A stretch of DNA of 64,000 nt, taken from Treponema sp. J25. GTDB lineage: Bacteria; Spirochaetota; Spirochaetia; Treponematales; Breznakiellaceae. Numbering within the stretch: the first letter of the stretch is position 1; every line of letters begins with the position of its first letter. Location of the stretch: positions 1 to 64,000 of the forward strand of contig NZ_PTQW01000021.1 of the NCBI RefSeq assembly GCF_004343725.1, in the 5' to 3' direction. Made by a program: the position numbers and the translations under genes. Below, one piece after another: positions 51,865 to 60,573 of the stretch. Under the pieces are notes generated by a model, which saw only the letters and a program-made list of their open reading frames with translations, was not told the DNA's origin and searched no databases.

Positions 51865-53208
51865 ATGTCTATTGTTAAACGGTTGACCAGTTTTCTGGTC
51901 CTGGGGACGCTCCTCTCCGCTCTGGCCTTTGCCAGCGGACAACAACAGGGCGCCTCTACAAAAGAGGGGGAGGTAGTTACCCTCAAGGTATTGAATTACC
52001 TTGATGCCTCTCAGGCAAACTCCGAACGGGAGATCAAGGAAATTTGGGGGGAATTTGAAAGGCGCTATCCTAACATCAAGATCGAACGGGAAGATCTTTT
52101 TAACGAACCCTTCCATCAGAAAACCTCTGCGTACATCGCAAGTGGTCAGCTTCCTGACGTTCTTTACATGTGGCCCAGTGGTCGTTCTGCGGAACTCCAC
52201 AACAAGAAGCTGGTAAAGGACCTTACCCCCTTCTTAAAGGCCGATGGGCTCTATGACAAATTTGTCCCCGCTGCGGTCGCTCCCCAGATGGCGGGATACC
52301 TGGCGGAACTTCCGATTGGTATTACCTTCACCCACATGCTGTATGTGAATACCAAGCTGCTTGCGGATAATGGTCTTTCCGTGCCCAAGACCTATGAAGA
52401 ACTGAAGGCCATGGTTCCCAAGCTCAAAGCTAAGGGGCTGGACACGGTGCTTATCGCGGCCCAGGACGATTGGGTCATGCAGAGCTGTCTCTTCTCCGCC
52501 ATTGTGGGCCGCATCGCAGGGGACAAGTTTATCGATGATGTGCTCGCCGGGAAGGCCAAGTTTACCGACAAGCCCTTTGTGGACTCCCTCAAGATCGTAG
52601 AAGACATGTTCAAGAGCGAAATCATCTCCAAGAAAGCCCTCCAGACTCCCTATGGAGAAGTGCCTGCCCTCTTTGCCGCTGGCAAGGCGCCCTTCCTTAT
52701 CGACGGTGACTGGCGAACCGGCGCCTTCATCACCGACAAGAGCACTGGGGTCGCCCTCATCCCACCGGAAAAGCAGAAGGACATCCAGCTCATGGTGCTC
52801 CCTGCCCTTCCGGGCGAAAAATTCCCCAACACCAGTTCTGCCGTGGTGGGCGTTGGGTTTGGCATGAACGCCAAGATTCCTGCCGGTTCTGCTAAGGAAA
52901 AGGCAGCATGGGAACTCATTAAGTTCCTTAACTCCGAGTATGTCCAGAAGATCCGGCTTGAATCCGGTGCGGCCTTCCCCTCCCTTAAGGGGGTAACAGT
53001 ACCATCCCTTGAACCCATCATGCAGAACCGCGCGAAGTTCTATGAAAACTACAAAGGGACCTACGTTCTCGACGCGGTACTGGATCCCAAGGTGTATGGG
53101 CCTATCAACATAGGTCTGCAGGAGATTGGCCTTGGGACTGCCACGCCTGAGCAGGTAGCCGCAAAGGTACAAAAGGCCTTTGATGAATGGAAGGCCGGAC
53201 AAAAGTAA
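51865..53208 (+). CDS. ABC transporter extracellular sugar-binding protein
   Basis: Exported solute-binding protein of family 1 (maltose/oligosaccharide type), 447 residues. The leader peptide (MSIVKRLTSFLVLGTLLSAL) has likely cleavage near AFA/SGQQQG, the junction seen in other Treponema binding proteins. Mature blocks are LKVLNYLDASQANSEREIKEIWGEFERRYPNIKI, SGQLPDVLYMW, FLIDGDWRTGAF and GFGMNAKIPAGSAKEKAAWELIKFLNSEYVQ. AAAGGAGG precedes the start. With the two permeases that follow it forms an importer lacking its own ATPase, which is normal for this family, where a shared MsmK/MsiK-type ATPase serves several systems. Chitobiose or GlcNAc oligomers are the probable substrate. Confidence 0.9.
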   Translation: MSIVKRLTSFLVLGTLLSALAFASGQQQGASTKEGEVVTLKVLNYLDASQANSEREIKEIWGEFERRYPNIKIEREDLFNEPFHQKTSAYIASGQLPDVLYMWPSGRSAELHNKKLVKDLTPFLKADGLYDKFVPAAVAPQMAGYLAELPIGITFTHMLYVNTKLLADNGLSVPKTYEELKAMVPKLKAKGLDTVLIAAQDDWVMQSCLFSAIVGRIAGDKFIDDVLAGKAKFTDKPFVDSLKIVEDMFKSEIISKKALQTPYGEVPALFAAGKAPFLIDGDWRTGAFITDKSTGVALIPPEKQKDIQLMVLPALPGEKFPNTSSAVVGVGFGMNAKIPAGSAKEKAAWELIKFLNSEYVQKIRLESGAAFPSLKGVTVPSLEPIMQNRAKFYENYKGTYVLDAVLDPKVYGPINIGLQEIGLGTATPEQVAAKVQKAFDEWKAGQK

Positions 53209-53259
53209 GTTCCCTCGTACTAGGCTTTTTAACACGCTCTTAAACAACTAACGGGCGGA

Positions 53260-53298
53260 GCCCCCTGTCAGATTTAATGATTTGGCAGGGGGCATTTT
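53260..53298 (+). terminator. intergenic terminator/attenuator after the binding-protein gene
   Basis: GCCCCCTGTCA (53260-53270) pairs with TGGCAGGGGGC (53283-53293) with one G-U, followed by ATTTTTC. It resembles a leaky intrinsic terminator, which would make the binding protein more abundant than the permeases downstream. Confidence 0.7.
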
Positions 53299-53351
53299 TC
53301 AAAAGCTATCCAGGAAGAAACTGGATACCCATGTTGACGTTGGAGGATTCT

Positions 53352-54254
53352 GTGAAAATCACAACATCTAAAGGAGAAGAGCGATGGGCCTATTGGTTGC
53401 TTGTTCTTCCAGCGGTTCTGCTCTATTTTGCCGTCATAACCTTCCCTACCATTTTTTCCATCTATCTGAGTATGACAAACTTTAGCGGAGGTCAGCTTTT
53501 TGGGGCGGAACTTACATTTGTGGGATTCCGTCATTATGGAGAAATGTTTAAGGACCCTTATTTTTGGCTCGCTTTAAAGAACAATTTTTATATCATCCTG
53601 GTTTCGGTGTTTGGACAGATTCCGATTGGTTTTGTCCTTGCCTATGTTTTATTTAGGAAACTAGTAGGTCTGCAAAACTTTTTTCAAACCATGGTATATC
53701 TCCCAAATACGATTTCTACTATCGTGATAGGGGTGATGTTTCAATCCTTTTTTTCCCCCTATGGGGCCTACACGGAATTACTCAAAAAAATAAATCCTAC
53801 CTACGAAAATACCTTAATGCTGGATCCTAACCTTGCAATGATCCCGGTCTTAATCGTGATTCTGTGGATGTATACCGGTTATTATATGATTATCTTCCTT
53901 GCAAATCTCCAAAAAATAGATATTTCAGTAATCGAAGCTACTAAGATTGATGGAGCCAACGAGTGGCAAACCCTTCGGTATGTCATCCTCCCTGCCCTTT
54001 CAGGGGTGATTGTTACCACGGCAATCCTTGCAATATCCGGATCCCTGAAAAGCTTTGACCTTATCTTCGCCATGACCGCAGGAAATCCGGCACGAAGAAC
54101 CAGTGTGCTTTCGATTTATATGTTCGACAATGCCTTCCGGGGGGCACCAAACTACCCCCTTGCAAACGCCATATCGACCTTCATGGTAGTGCTTAGCTTA
54201 CTACTGATTGTCATCATCCAAAAACTGGAACAACGGTTTGGGGGGAGGGAATAG
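53352..54254 (+). CDS. ABC transporter permease, MalF type
   Basis: Inner-membrane permease of 300 residues from the GTG at 53352, five bases after GGAGG; the ATG at 53331 would lie upstream of that site. It has six hydrophobic segments, the first RWAYWLLVLPAVLLYFAV. The EAA loop that docks on the ATPase reads EATKIDGANEWQTLRYVILPALSGVI. Together with the next gene it makes the heterodimeric channel of the chitobiose/GlcNAc-type importer. The binding-protein gene precedes it across a terminator-like hairpin. Confidence 0.88.
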   Translation: MKITTSKGEERWAYWLLVLPAVLLYFAVITFPTIFSIYLSMTNFSGGQLFGAELTFVGFRHYGEMFKDPYFWLALKNNFYIILVSVFGQIPIGFVLAYVLFRKLVGLQNFFQTMVYLPNTISTIVIGVMFQSFFSPYGAYTELLKKINPTYENTLMLDPNLAMIPVLIVILWMYTGYYMIIFLANLQKIDISVIEATKIDGANEWQTLRYVILPALSGVIVTTAILAISGSLKSFDLIFAMTAGNPARRTSVLSIYMFDNAFRGAPNYPLANAISTFMVVLSLLLIVIIQKLEQRFGGRE

Positions 54255-54255
54255 G

Positions 54256-55104
54256 ATGAAAAAGTCATATCAATTGGGATTTTCATATTTTCTTGGCAAG
54301 ATTCTCCTCTATGGAGTTTTCTGGATTTTCACTTTTTTAACCATTTATCCCCTCTTCTGGCTCGTTATGTCCTCCTTCAAAACCACCCAGGCCTTTCAGA
54401 TGGATAGGCTCGGCTTACCCAACCCCTTCTTTTTCGGCAATTATCCCATGGCATGGAAGATAGGGAAGTTCGACATCCTCTTCGGGAATTCCCTTTTTTA
54501 CACGATAACCACCACGTTGGCGGTGCTCCTCTTCTCGTTTATGGCCGGCTTTGCCTTCGCAAAGATAAAAAGCAAGGCCACGGGCTGGCTCTATAAAAGC
54601 TTCGTCATTGGAATTCTCCTCACCCTGCAATCCATCATGGTTCCCCTGTTTTTAGTAACCAATGCGGTGGGATTGTACAACACCCGCCTCGGGATTCTTA
54701 TCCCCTACATTGGGATCGGTCTTCCCATGGGAGTCTACCTGGGCACCGAATTCATTAAATCCATCCCCGACGCATTAATAGAGTCGGCCCGCATCGATGG
54801 GGCCAGTTACGGACGTATCTTTGCATCCATCGTAGTGCCCATGACAAAGCCCGTGGCTATCACCCTTTCCATCCTTACCTTTACCGGCATCTGGAACGAA
54901 TTCATGTTGATTAACATTCTGGCCTCTAAAGAAACCATTAAAAGCTTACCCGTGGGGATCCTGAAATTCTCGGGGGCCCTCGCCACAGACTACGGCAAGC
55001 AATTTGCAGCACTAACTATTGGAATGGTCCCCATGCTCGTGTTCTATCTCATCTTCCGAAAACAAATAACCCAGGGCGTTTCGGCAGGGGCGGTAAAGGG
55101 ATGA
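54256..55104 (+). CDS. ABC transporter permease, MalG type
   Basis: Inner-membrane permease of 282 residues from the ATG at 54256, two bases after the previous stop, with GGGGGAGGG upstream. It has six membrane segments, the first ILLYGVFWIFTFLTIYPLFWLV. The EAA loop reads ESARIDGASYGRIFASIVVPMTKPVAI. It is partner of the MalF-type permease. The C-terminus ends FYLIFRKQITQGVSAGAVKG, which is typical for the family. Confidence 0.9.
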   Translation: MKKSYQLGFSYFLGKILLYGVFWIFTFLTIYPLFWLVMSSFKTTQAFQMDRLGLPNPFFFGNYPMAWKIGKFDILFGNSLFYTITTTLAVLLFSFMAGFAFAKIKSKATGWLYKSFVIGILLTLQSIMVPLFLVTNAVGLYNTRLGILIPYIGIGLPMGVYLGTEFIKSIPDALIESARIDGASYGRIFASIVVPMTKPVAITLSILTFTGIWNEFMLINILASKETIKSLPVGILKFSGALATDYGKQFAALTIGMVPMLVFYLIFRKQITQGVSAGAVKG

Positions 55105-55194
55105 TCCGTGGGAATTCCCGGCCCAGAGAAAAGACCGATGCCCGGACCCAATACCCAAATAAAAACAAGAGCCAGAATCAAGGAGAATATGAGG

Positions 55195-56877
55195 ATGTTT
55201 GATACTAGAGAACTATTTTCCCGCATGAGCTTAGAAGAAAAGGCGGGACAACTCGTGATGCAGGACTTTGTAGGACGATGGGAGGTCCCCCAGGATGTTA
55301 CTCAGGGATTAGCTGAAGGAGCTATTGGCTCTATTCTGTATTTCTCTGGATGCAACGTTATCGATTCGTATCAATTACGAATCCTAACTGAAAAGGTTCA
55401 GACCGCAGCCCGGAGCGGACCATGGCGAATACCCGCCTTTATTGCCATCGACCAGGAAGGGGGACAACTCGCTCCGATTACCACGGGAATAAGCATCCAC
55501 CCCGGCAACATGGCCCTGGCGGCTATCGCAGAAAACGAGGCACCCCGCTATGCCGAAAAGGCTGGCGAAATAACCGGCAAAGAACTCGCTTCCATCGGAA
55601 TAACCTGCTGTTTTGCTCCCGTGGTTGATTTGTGTGAAGAAGAGGGCCTTCCGGTAAAGGATAATCGCTATTTTGGAAGCGACCCCCAGAAAGCAGCTAC
55701 CCTTGCCCGGGCCTTTGTACAGGGACTGCAGAAACAGGGAGTCATGGGCTGCGCAAAACATTTTCCGGGCCAGAGAAATGTAGATATCGATAGTCATTTT
55801 GAACTCGATGTAGTGCCCTATACCTACGAGCGCCTTAAAAATCGTGAATGGATACCCTTCCAGGCGGCTATTGATGGAGGGGTCGCCATGATGATGACCC
55901 TCCATGCCGCCTATCCTCAACTTGATCCTTCAGGGTTACCCGCAACCCTGTCGCCGGTGATTCTCCAGGAATATCTTCGTAAGAAGCTGGGCTATCAGGG
56001 GCTTGTTATTTCCGATGACATCCAGATGAAACCCATAAAAGACACCTACGGCATTGAGGGAGCCCTTATTCGGGCCATTCAGGCTGGGGTCGATATCGTC
56101 ATCGTTTCGGCAGGGGTACGGGAGGCAAACAGAATCATTGCGGAGGCGGTTCGAAAGGGGCATATCAATGAAGATCGTTTTAACGAATCGGTCCTTCGGG
56201 TGCTGGATGCAAAGAAACAATGGATAAAAGAAGAATTCCCCACAGAAAAGGAACGGAAAAAAGTCTGCGCCATCCCCGTCCACCTCAAAACCGTTCAAGA
56301 GGCGGCAGACAAGTCCCTTACGTTGATAAAGAATTCGGCAGGGCTCTTACCTCTGAAACCTTCGCCAAACCAGCGAATCGTTATCCTGCGCCCCACCATG
56401 GGACGGCTTGTCATGTCGGATAACACCAATTTCTACACCCATTCTTTCAAAGACATTTTCCAGGAATACTTTCCCCATCAGAAAATCATTGAATACTCCT
56501 TTGGCCTTGAGCCCAACGAAACGGAGATCCTCGGTGCCCAGGATTGGGCCTTTATGGCCGATTATGTGATTTTCTGTACCTATAATGCCTATCAATTCAG
56601 AAAACAGTTGGAGCTACTCCAGGGAATTCAGGTTTTTGCAAAAAAAGACAAACTTATTACGCTTGTAGTAAGGAGTCCCCAGGACCTTGTGGAGGTAGCC
56701 CCAAAGGTAGAAACCCTTGTGCTTACCTATGGGGTGGCCGAGTGTTCTTTGAGAGCCGCAGCCCGTCTTATTAAAGGGGATATTGCTCCACGGGGAAGCT
56801 TGCCGGTGGGGGTAGGCCTTCAAGAACAAGAGAAGGAGCGGATGTTCCCCCGGGGGACGGGGATACAAGGATGGTAA
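55195..56877 (+). CDS. GH3 beta-N-acetylhexosaminidase (NagZ-like)
   Basis: About 560 residues from the ATG at 55195, nine bases after AAGGAG; an ATG at 55189 is nearly as good. No signal peptide, so it acts in the cytoplasm on imported GlcNAc-containing saccharides or muropeptide sugars. The GH3 barrel has FIAIDQEGGQLAP, the acid/base loop KHFPGQRNVDIDSH with the Asp-Ser-His dyad kept, and nucleophile region GLVISDDIQM. A C-terminal GH3 domain follows (about 370-560, LTLIKNSAGLLPL), longer than in minimal NagZ. The loop residues Gln-Arg after KHFPG replace the usual His-Gly. It precedes nagA by 27 bases. Confidence 0.87.
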   Translation: MFDTRELFSRMSLEEKAGQLVMQDFVGRWEVPQDVTQGLAEGAIGSILYFSGCNVIDSYQLRILTEKVQTAARSGPWRIPAFIAIDQEGGQLAPITTGISIHPGNMALAAIAENEAPRYAEKAGEITGKELASIGITCCFAPVVDLCEEEGLPVKDNRYFGSDPQKAATLARAFVQGLQKQGVMGCAKHFPGQRNVDIDSHFELDVVPYTYERLKNREWIPFQAAIDGGVAMMMTLHAAYPQLDPSGLPATLSPVILQEYLRKKLGYQGLVISDDIQMKPIKDTYGIEGALIRAIQAGVDIVIVSAGVREANRIIAEAVRKGHINEDRFNESVLRVLDAKKQWIKEEFPTEKERKKVCAIPVHLKTVQEAADKSLTLIKNSAGLLPLKPSPNQRIVILRPTMGRLVMSDNTNFYTHSFKDIFQEYFPHQKIIEYSFGLEPNETEILGAQDWAFMADYVIFCTYNAYQFRKQLELLQGIQVFAKKDKLITLVVRSPQDLVEVAPKVETLVLTYGVAECSLRAAARLIKGDIAPRGSLPVGVGLQEQEKERMFPRGTGIQGW

Positions 56878-56904
56878 AAAATGCCTTCGTTTTAAGGAGG
56901 TCCT

Positions 56905-58083
56905 ATGGCATCGGTTTGTTTGTATAACGCCACGGTATACACCGGTTTTGCCCTGATGGAACGGTGTGCCGTTCTTATCGAAGGGGGTGTCATAGCCGAT
57001 GTATTCTCCCAGCGCCGCTTTGAGCAACGACGTTTTGGGAGCGAAGTACAGGTGGTCGATGTCCAGGGATGCTATATAGCCCCCGGTTTTATCGATACCC
57101 ATATCCATGGCTTTGGCGGTTTTGGTACCGACGATATGTCCGCCGATTCGGTTATCGAAATGTCCCGTCTCTTGGCCCAACAGGGAGTCACCGCTTTTAA
57201 CCCAACCCTCTATCCGGCGGAACGCCCCCGGCTTATCGAAGCTGTAAAAGAGGCTTCCAGGGCCATCGGCAAAGAGTCGGGGGCCCGCATCATGGGGCTC
57301 CACCTGGAAGGCCCTTTCATAAGCCCCGAACGGCTTGGGGTCCAGCGGCCGGAAACCTTGAGCCCGGTGGATCTTTCCTATATGGAAGAACTCTGGGAAG
57401 CAAGTAACGGCCATATCGTCAACATGACCGTGGCACCGGAACTCAAAAACATGCGGGACCTGGCCCTGTATTGTACTAAGAAGGGGATCGTGCTCCAGGC
57501 AGGTCACACCAACGCCCAGTACGAAAACATGGTAGAAGGAATGCAGGTGGGTATCCTTCACACCACCCACCTTTTCAACGCCATGAGCAAGCTCGACCAC
57601 CGGAATCCCAATGCGGTGGGGGCGGTGCTCATTCATCCCGAGATGTCCTGCGAAATCATTGCCGACGGGGTACATGTGCATCCGGACCTTTTTAAGCTTT
57701 TAAAGCGGGATAAACCCTCCGACAAGATTGTTCTGGTTACCGATGCCCTTAAACCAACCGGACAAAATCCCGCGGAAGGACCCTTGTATGCAAACGGAGA
57801 AGAGGTAATCTGGAAAGAGGGAGCCTTTCACCGTAAAATTGATGATGTGATTGCCGGCTCAGGGCTTACTATGATCCGGGGGGTTCAAAACCTTGTGCGG
57901 TTTGGCTTTTCCCTTGAAGAAGCCCTCCAGGCCGCCAGTACCAATCCTGCCAACGTGATGCGCTTTAAGCGGCTTGGGACGCTTGTTCCGGGAAATGAAG
58001 GAGACCTGGTGGTATTCGATAAGGATTTTACTATCCATGCCACCCTGGTTCGCGGTTTATTCAAGAAAAACAATTTTGTCTAA
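56905..58083 (+). CDS. nagA: N-acetylglucosamine-6-phosphate deacetylase
   Basis: Metal-dependent amidohydrolase of 392 residues making glucosamine 6-phosphate and acetate. It has the metal-site-type [14 protein letters not shown] near residue 63, [16 protein letters not shown] with the metal-ligand Glu, [31 protein letters not shown] and VLVTDAL with the catalytic Asp. A strong AAGGAGG precedes the start. It supplies the substrate of nagB, 11 bases downstream. No GlcNAc kinase is encoded in the operon. Confidence 0.95.
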   Translation: MASVCLYNATVYTGFALMERCAVLIEGGVIADVFSQRRFEQRRFGSEVQVVDVQGCYIAPGFIDTHIHGFGGFGTDDMSADSVIEMSRLLAQQGVTAFNPTLYPAERPRLIEAVKEASRAIGKESGARIMGLHLEGPFISPERLGVQRPETLSPVDLSYMEELWEASNGHIVNMTVAPELKNMRDLALYCTKKGIVLQAGHTNAQYENMVEGMQVGILHTTHLFNAMSKLDHRNPNAVGAVLIHPEMSCEIIADGVHVHPDLFKLLKRDKPSDKIVLVTDALKPTGQNPAEGPLYANGEEVIWKEGAFHRKIDDVIAGSGLTMIRGVQNLVRFGFSLEEALQAASTNPANVMRFKRLGTLVPGNEGDLVVFDKDFTIHATLVRGLFKKNNFV

Positions 58084-58094
58084 GGAGAAAGACC

Positions 58095-58883
58095 ATGCGT
58101 CTTATTATTCAAAAGGATTACGAAGCCATGAGCCAGTGGGCCGCGGCCTACATCCTGAAGAGGATTCAAGAATTTGCCCCCGGTCCGGGCAGGCCCTTTG
58201 TGCTGGGGCTTCCTACGGGTTCTACTCCCCTGGGGGTATACCGGGAATTTATCCGTTATTACCAGGAAGGACGTCTCTCATTCAAACATATCGTCACTTT
58301 TAACATGGATGAATATATTGGGCTCTCCCCAGAGCATCCTCAGAGTTACCATCGATTCATGCAGGAAAACCTTTTTTCTCACGTGGATATTCCTGCCGAA
58401 AACATCCACATTCCCAACGGCATGGCCCAGGACCTAAAAGCCGAATGTGAGCGGTATGAAGCAACAATACGGCACTATGGGGGAATCGAGTTGTTCCTTG
58501 GGGGGATGGGGGGAGATGGGCACCTGGCATTTAACGAACCAGGATCTTCCTTAAGCAGCCGTACCCGGGATAAGGAATTAACCCGGGATACCCGGCGGGC
58601 CAATGCCCGTTTCTTTGGGGGAGATCCCGAAAAGGTTCCTGCCGCAGCCCTAACCGTAGGACTGGGAACCATCATGGATGCCCGAGAAGTGGTGGTTCTT
58701 GCTTCAGGCCCTGCCAAAGCCCGGGCCCTGCAGGCCGCGGTAGAAGGACCGGTAACGCACCTCTGGCCTGTCTCGATCTTGCAGCTCCACCCGAGGGCAA
58801 TCATCGTATGCGATGAAGAGGCCACCGAAGAATTAAAAGTGGGAACCGTCCGCTATTTTAAAGAAATAGAAGGGCTTGCATAA
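58095..58883 (+). CDS. nagB: glucosamine-6-phosphate deaminase
   Basis: Converts glucosamine 6-phosphate to fructose 6-phosphate and ammonia. The 262-residue length and motifs [59 protein letters not shown] and [17 protein letters not shown] are typical. An AAGGAGA site precedes it. It is the last gene of the operon; the hairpin at 58911-58935 follows. Confidence 0.97.
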   Translation: MRLIIQKDYEAMSQWAAAYILKRIQEFAPGPGRPFVLGLPTGSTPLGVYREFIRYYQEGRLSFKHIVTFNMDEYIGLSPEHPQSYHRFMQENLFSHVDIPAENIHIPNGMAQDLKAECERYEATIRHYGGIELFLGGMGGDGHLAFNEPGSSLSSRTRDKELTRDTRRANARFFGGDPEKVPAAALTVGLGTIMDAREVVVLASGPAKARALQAAVEGPVTHLWPVSILQLHPRAIIVCDEEATEELKVGTVRYFKEIEGLA

Positions 58884-58910
58884 ATATTAAGAATCGCATA
58901 TGTTACAAGA

Positions 58911-58935
58911 CAGGATAGGAGCCATTCCTATCCTG
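58911..58935 (+). repeat. perfect 10-bp hairpin between nagB and the mgtE leader
   Basis: CAGGATAGGA (58911-58920) is perfectly inverted at 58926-58935 with loop GCCAT. No U-run follows. It may mark the 3' end of the nag message, or be the first stem of the mgtE leader if transcription starts upstream (weak TTGCAT, 17 bases, TATGTT at 58876-58904). Confidence 0.6.
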
Positions 58936-58962
58936 CGTTGACCCCTGGCGATCTCGCATCTT

Positions 58963-59188
58963 TTACTAAGGAGGGATGGGTATGACCGATTCCGATGGCC
59001 CTGGTAGTCAGCCCCCGGAACCTTTCTTATGTATTCCTTGCGGAATACCCAACCGGGAGATGCCCTTAGTAAGAGAGCACAAGAAGACAACCAGGGAATA
59101 GTAAAGATCCTCAAAGCGAAAACCTGTTTTTCTTCTTTTATTCTTATTCTCTAAGGGCCTCCCGAAATGTAACCCACATGGAGGACCC
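58963..59188 (+). promoter_or_regulatory. mgtE leader RNA with mutually exclusive pairings
   Basis: TTACTAAGG (58963-58971, overlapping the leader peptide's ribosome site) is a perfect inverse of CCTTAGTAA (59064-59072). The overlapping GCCCTTAG (59062-59069) is also a perfect inverse of CTAAGGGC (59151-59158). GGGCCTCC (59155-59162) can pair with GGAGG-A-CCC (59180-59188), burying the mgtE ribosome site at 59179-59184. Internal stems GTATTCC/GGAATAC (59031-59048) and CCCGG/CCGGG enclose each other. The second and third pairings exclude one another. I see no M-box consensus. The 306-base gap holds this leader and its peptide only. Confidence 0.6.
58982..59101 (+). CDS. acidic, proline-rich leader peptide of mgtE, 39 residues
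   Basis: ATG at 58982 with AAGGAGG seven bases upstream, one of the best ribosome sites in the window; TAG ends at 59101. The peptide starts MTDSDGPGSQPPEPF, continues with a CxxC (CIPC) and has a basic end (VREHKKTTRE). The acidic and proline-rich N-terminus resembles in kind the MgtL and MgtP leader peptides of enterobacteria, where such residues destabilise the ribosome at low magnesium. It lies wholly in the leader of a magnesium transporter gene and overlaps the switching RNA stems. Function is inferred; expression is not shown. Confidence 0.6.
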   Translation: MTDSDGPGSQPPEPFLCIPCGIPNREMPLVREHKKTTRE

Positions 59189-59189
59189 C

Positions 59190-60569
59190 ATGGTAGAAGA
59201 ACTCATTTTACCCGATATCAAGGCCTTACTTGAAGAAGGGGCTACCGATGAGGTGGCCCAGTTTTTGAGTGACCGCTACCCCTCTGAGGTGGCAGAAATC
59301 CTTTCGAATTTTACCAAAGAGGAAGTATACGAAATCCTCAACAGGATGGATCCCCAGGTCCGGGCGGATGTGTTTTGCGAACTTCCCCAATCCTTGCAGG
59401 CAGAACTGGCTTCCCAGCTTGATAAAAACGAGCTTGCCAAGCTCGTCGTTCGCCTTTCCCCGGACGACCGGGTAGACCTTCTGAAGGCCCTGCCGGAAGA
59501 ACAGTTCGAAGAGGTCCTTCCTATTCTCGCCCAACGGGAACGGGAAGATATCCGGAAACTCGCTTCCTACCGGGAAGGAACCGCCGGGTCTATCATGACC
59601 ACCGATTATATCGCCCTGCCGGGGGATCTTTCGGTACGCCAGGCCCTGGAACGAATTCGGCTTGAAGGTTCGGCCAAAGAATCTATTTATTCCATTTTTG
59701 TGGTCGACGCCCACCGGCATCTCCTGGGGGTCATTGCCCTTGCCGACCTTATCCTTGCCAATCCCAATAAAAAACTTGAAGAAATCATGGATGACCAGGT
59801 GGTCAGCGTACAGGCCGATGCAGACCGGGAAGAGGCGGTATACAAGTTTTCCAAATATGACCTCGTGGCCCTGCCGGTGGTGGACCCCCAGGGTGTGCTG
59901 GTGGGTATTATCACCCACGACGATGCCCTGGACGTTATCGAGCAGGAACGAACCGAAGACATGGAACGGTTCATGGCCATCGCGGGGAAACACGAAGATA
60001 CGGCCTACCTTCACACCCCCATCTGGTCCCACTTCAGGCACCGGGTAGTCTGGCTTGTTATCCTCGCCGCCCTGGGGCTCATTTCAGGGGCCATCCTCCA
60101 ATCCTTCGAAGCAACCCTTACCAACCTGGTGATCCTGGCCTTTTACATGCCCATGCTTGCCGATACGGGGGGAAACACCGGGAGCCAGAGTGCGACGGTG
60201 GTGGTCCGGGCCCTGGCCCTTAAAGAAATAGAGCCCCGGGATACCCTGAAGGTGCTCTGGAAAGAATGCCGCGTGGGCTTGCTCTTAGCCCTGGTGTTAG
60301 GGGTTCTAGCCTTTGTCCGGGTATATTTCATGTCTAATCCCAGCCAGATACCACCGGGACTCGACGTGGTTCGCATCGGCCTTGCCATAGGGCTTGCCCT
60401 GGGCATTCAGGTAGTAAGCGCCACCGTTATTGGGGCTCTCCTGCCGCTCCTTGCGGCAGCGGTAAAGCTCGATCCCGCCCTGGTGGCAAGTCCGGCCCTG
60501 ACTACCATCGTGGATATCACGGGACTTTTCATCTATTTCAGCACGGCTAAATTTATCTTGGGTATTTAA
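59190..60569 (+). CDS. mgtE: magnesium transporter MgtE
   Basis: Inner-membrane magnesium channel of 459 residues. The start is the ATG at 59190, five bases after TGGAGG; an ATG at 59178 lies before that site. It has an N-terminal superhelical domain (about 15-125, repeats such as LPEEQFEEVLPILAQREREDIRKL). Two CBS domains follow (about 130-255, AGSIMTTDYIALPGDLSVRQALERI and VALPVVDPQGVLVGIITHDDAL). Five membrane helices (about 285-459) carry the pore signature MLADTGGNTGSQSATVVVRALAL. The N and CBS domains sense cytosolic magnesium at the protein level. The leader upstream suggests a second, translational level of control. Confidence 0.96.
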   Translation: MVEELILPDIKALLEEGATDEVAQFLSDRYPSEVAEILSNFTKEEVYEILNRMDPQVRADVFCELPQSLQAELASQLDKNELAKLVVRLSPDDRVDLLKALPEEQFEEVLPILAQREREDIRKLASYREGTAGSIMTTDYIALPGDLSVRQALERIRLEGSAKESIYSIFVVDAHRHLLGVIALADLILANPNKKLEEIMDDQVVSVQADADREEAVYKFSKYDLVALPVVDPQGVLVGIITHDDALDVIEQERTEDMERFMAIAGKHEDTAYLHTPIWSHFRHRVVWLVILAALGLISGAILQSFEATLTNLVILAFYMPMLADTGGNTGSQSATVVVRALALKEIEPRDTLKVLWKECRVGLLLALVLGVLAFVRVYFMSNPSQIPPGLDVVRIGLAIGLALGIQVVSATVIGALLPLLAAAVKLDPALVASPALTTIVDITGLFIYFSTAKFILGI

Positions 60570-60573
60570 CGGC

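Noticed and set aside
52234-53247. Long minus-strand reading frame of 337 codons opposite the binding-protein gene
   Set aside because: It mirrors the codon pattern of the plus-strand gene, has no recognisable domain, and the plus-strand product is a clear family member with signal peptide and ribosome site.
56614-57681. Long minus-strand frame of 355 codons opposite GH3 and nagA
   Set aside because: It spans two well-identified plus-strand genes antisense, is His-rich as shadows of such genes often are, and has no ribosome site or domain.
58884-59189. Possible M-box (magnesium) riboswitch upstream of mgtE
   Set aside because: I could not find the conserved M-box core sequences; the pairings seen here are of a different layout and centre on a leader peptide.
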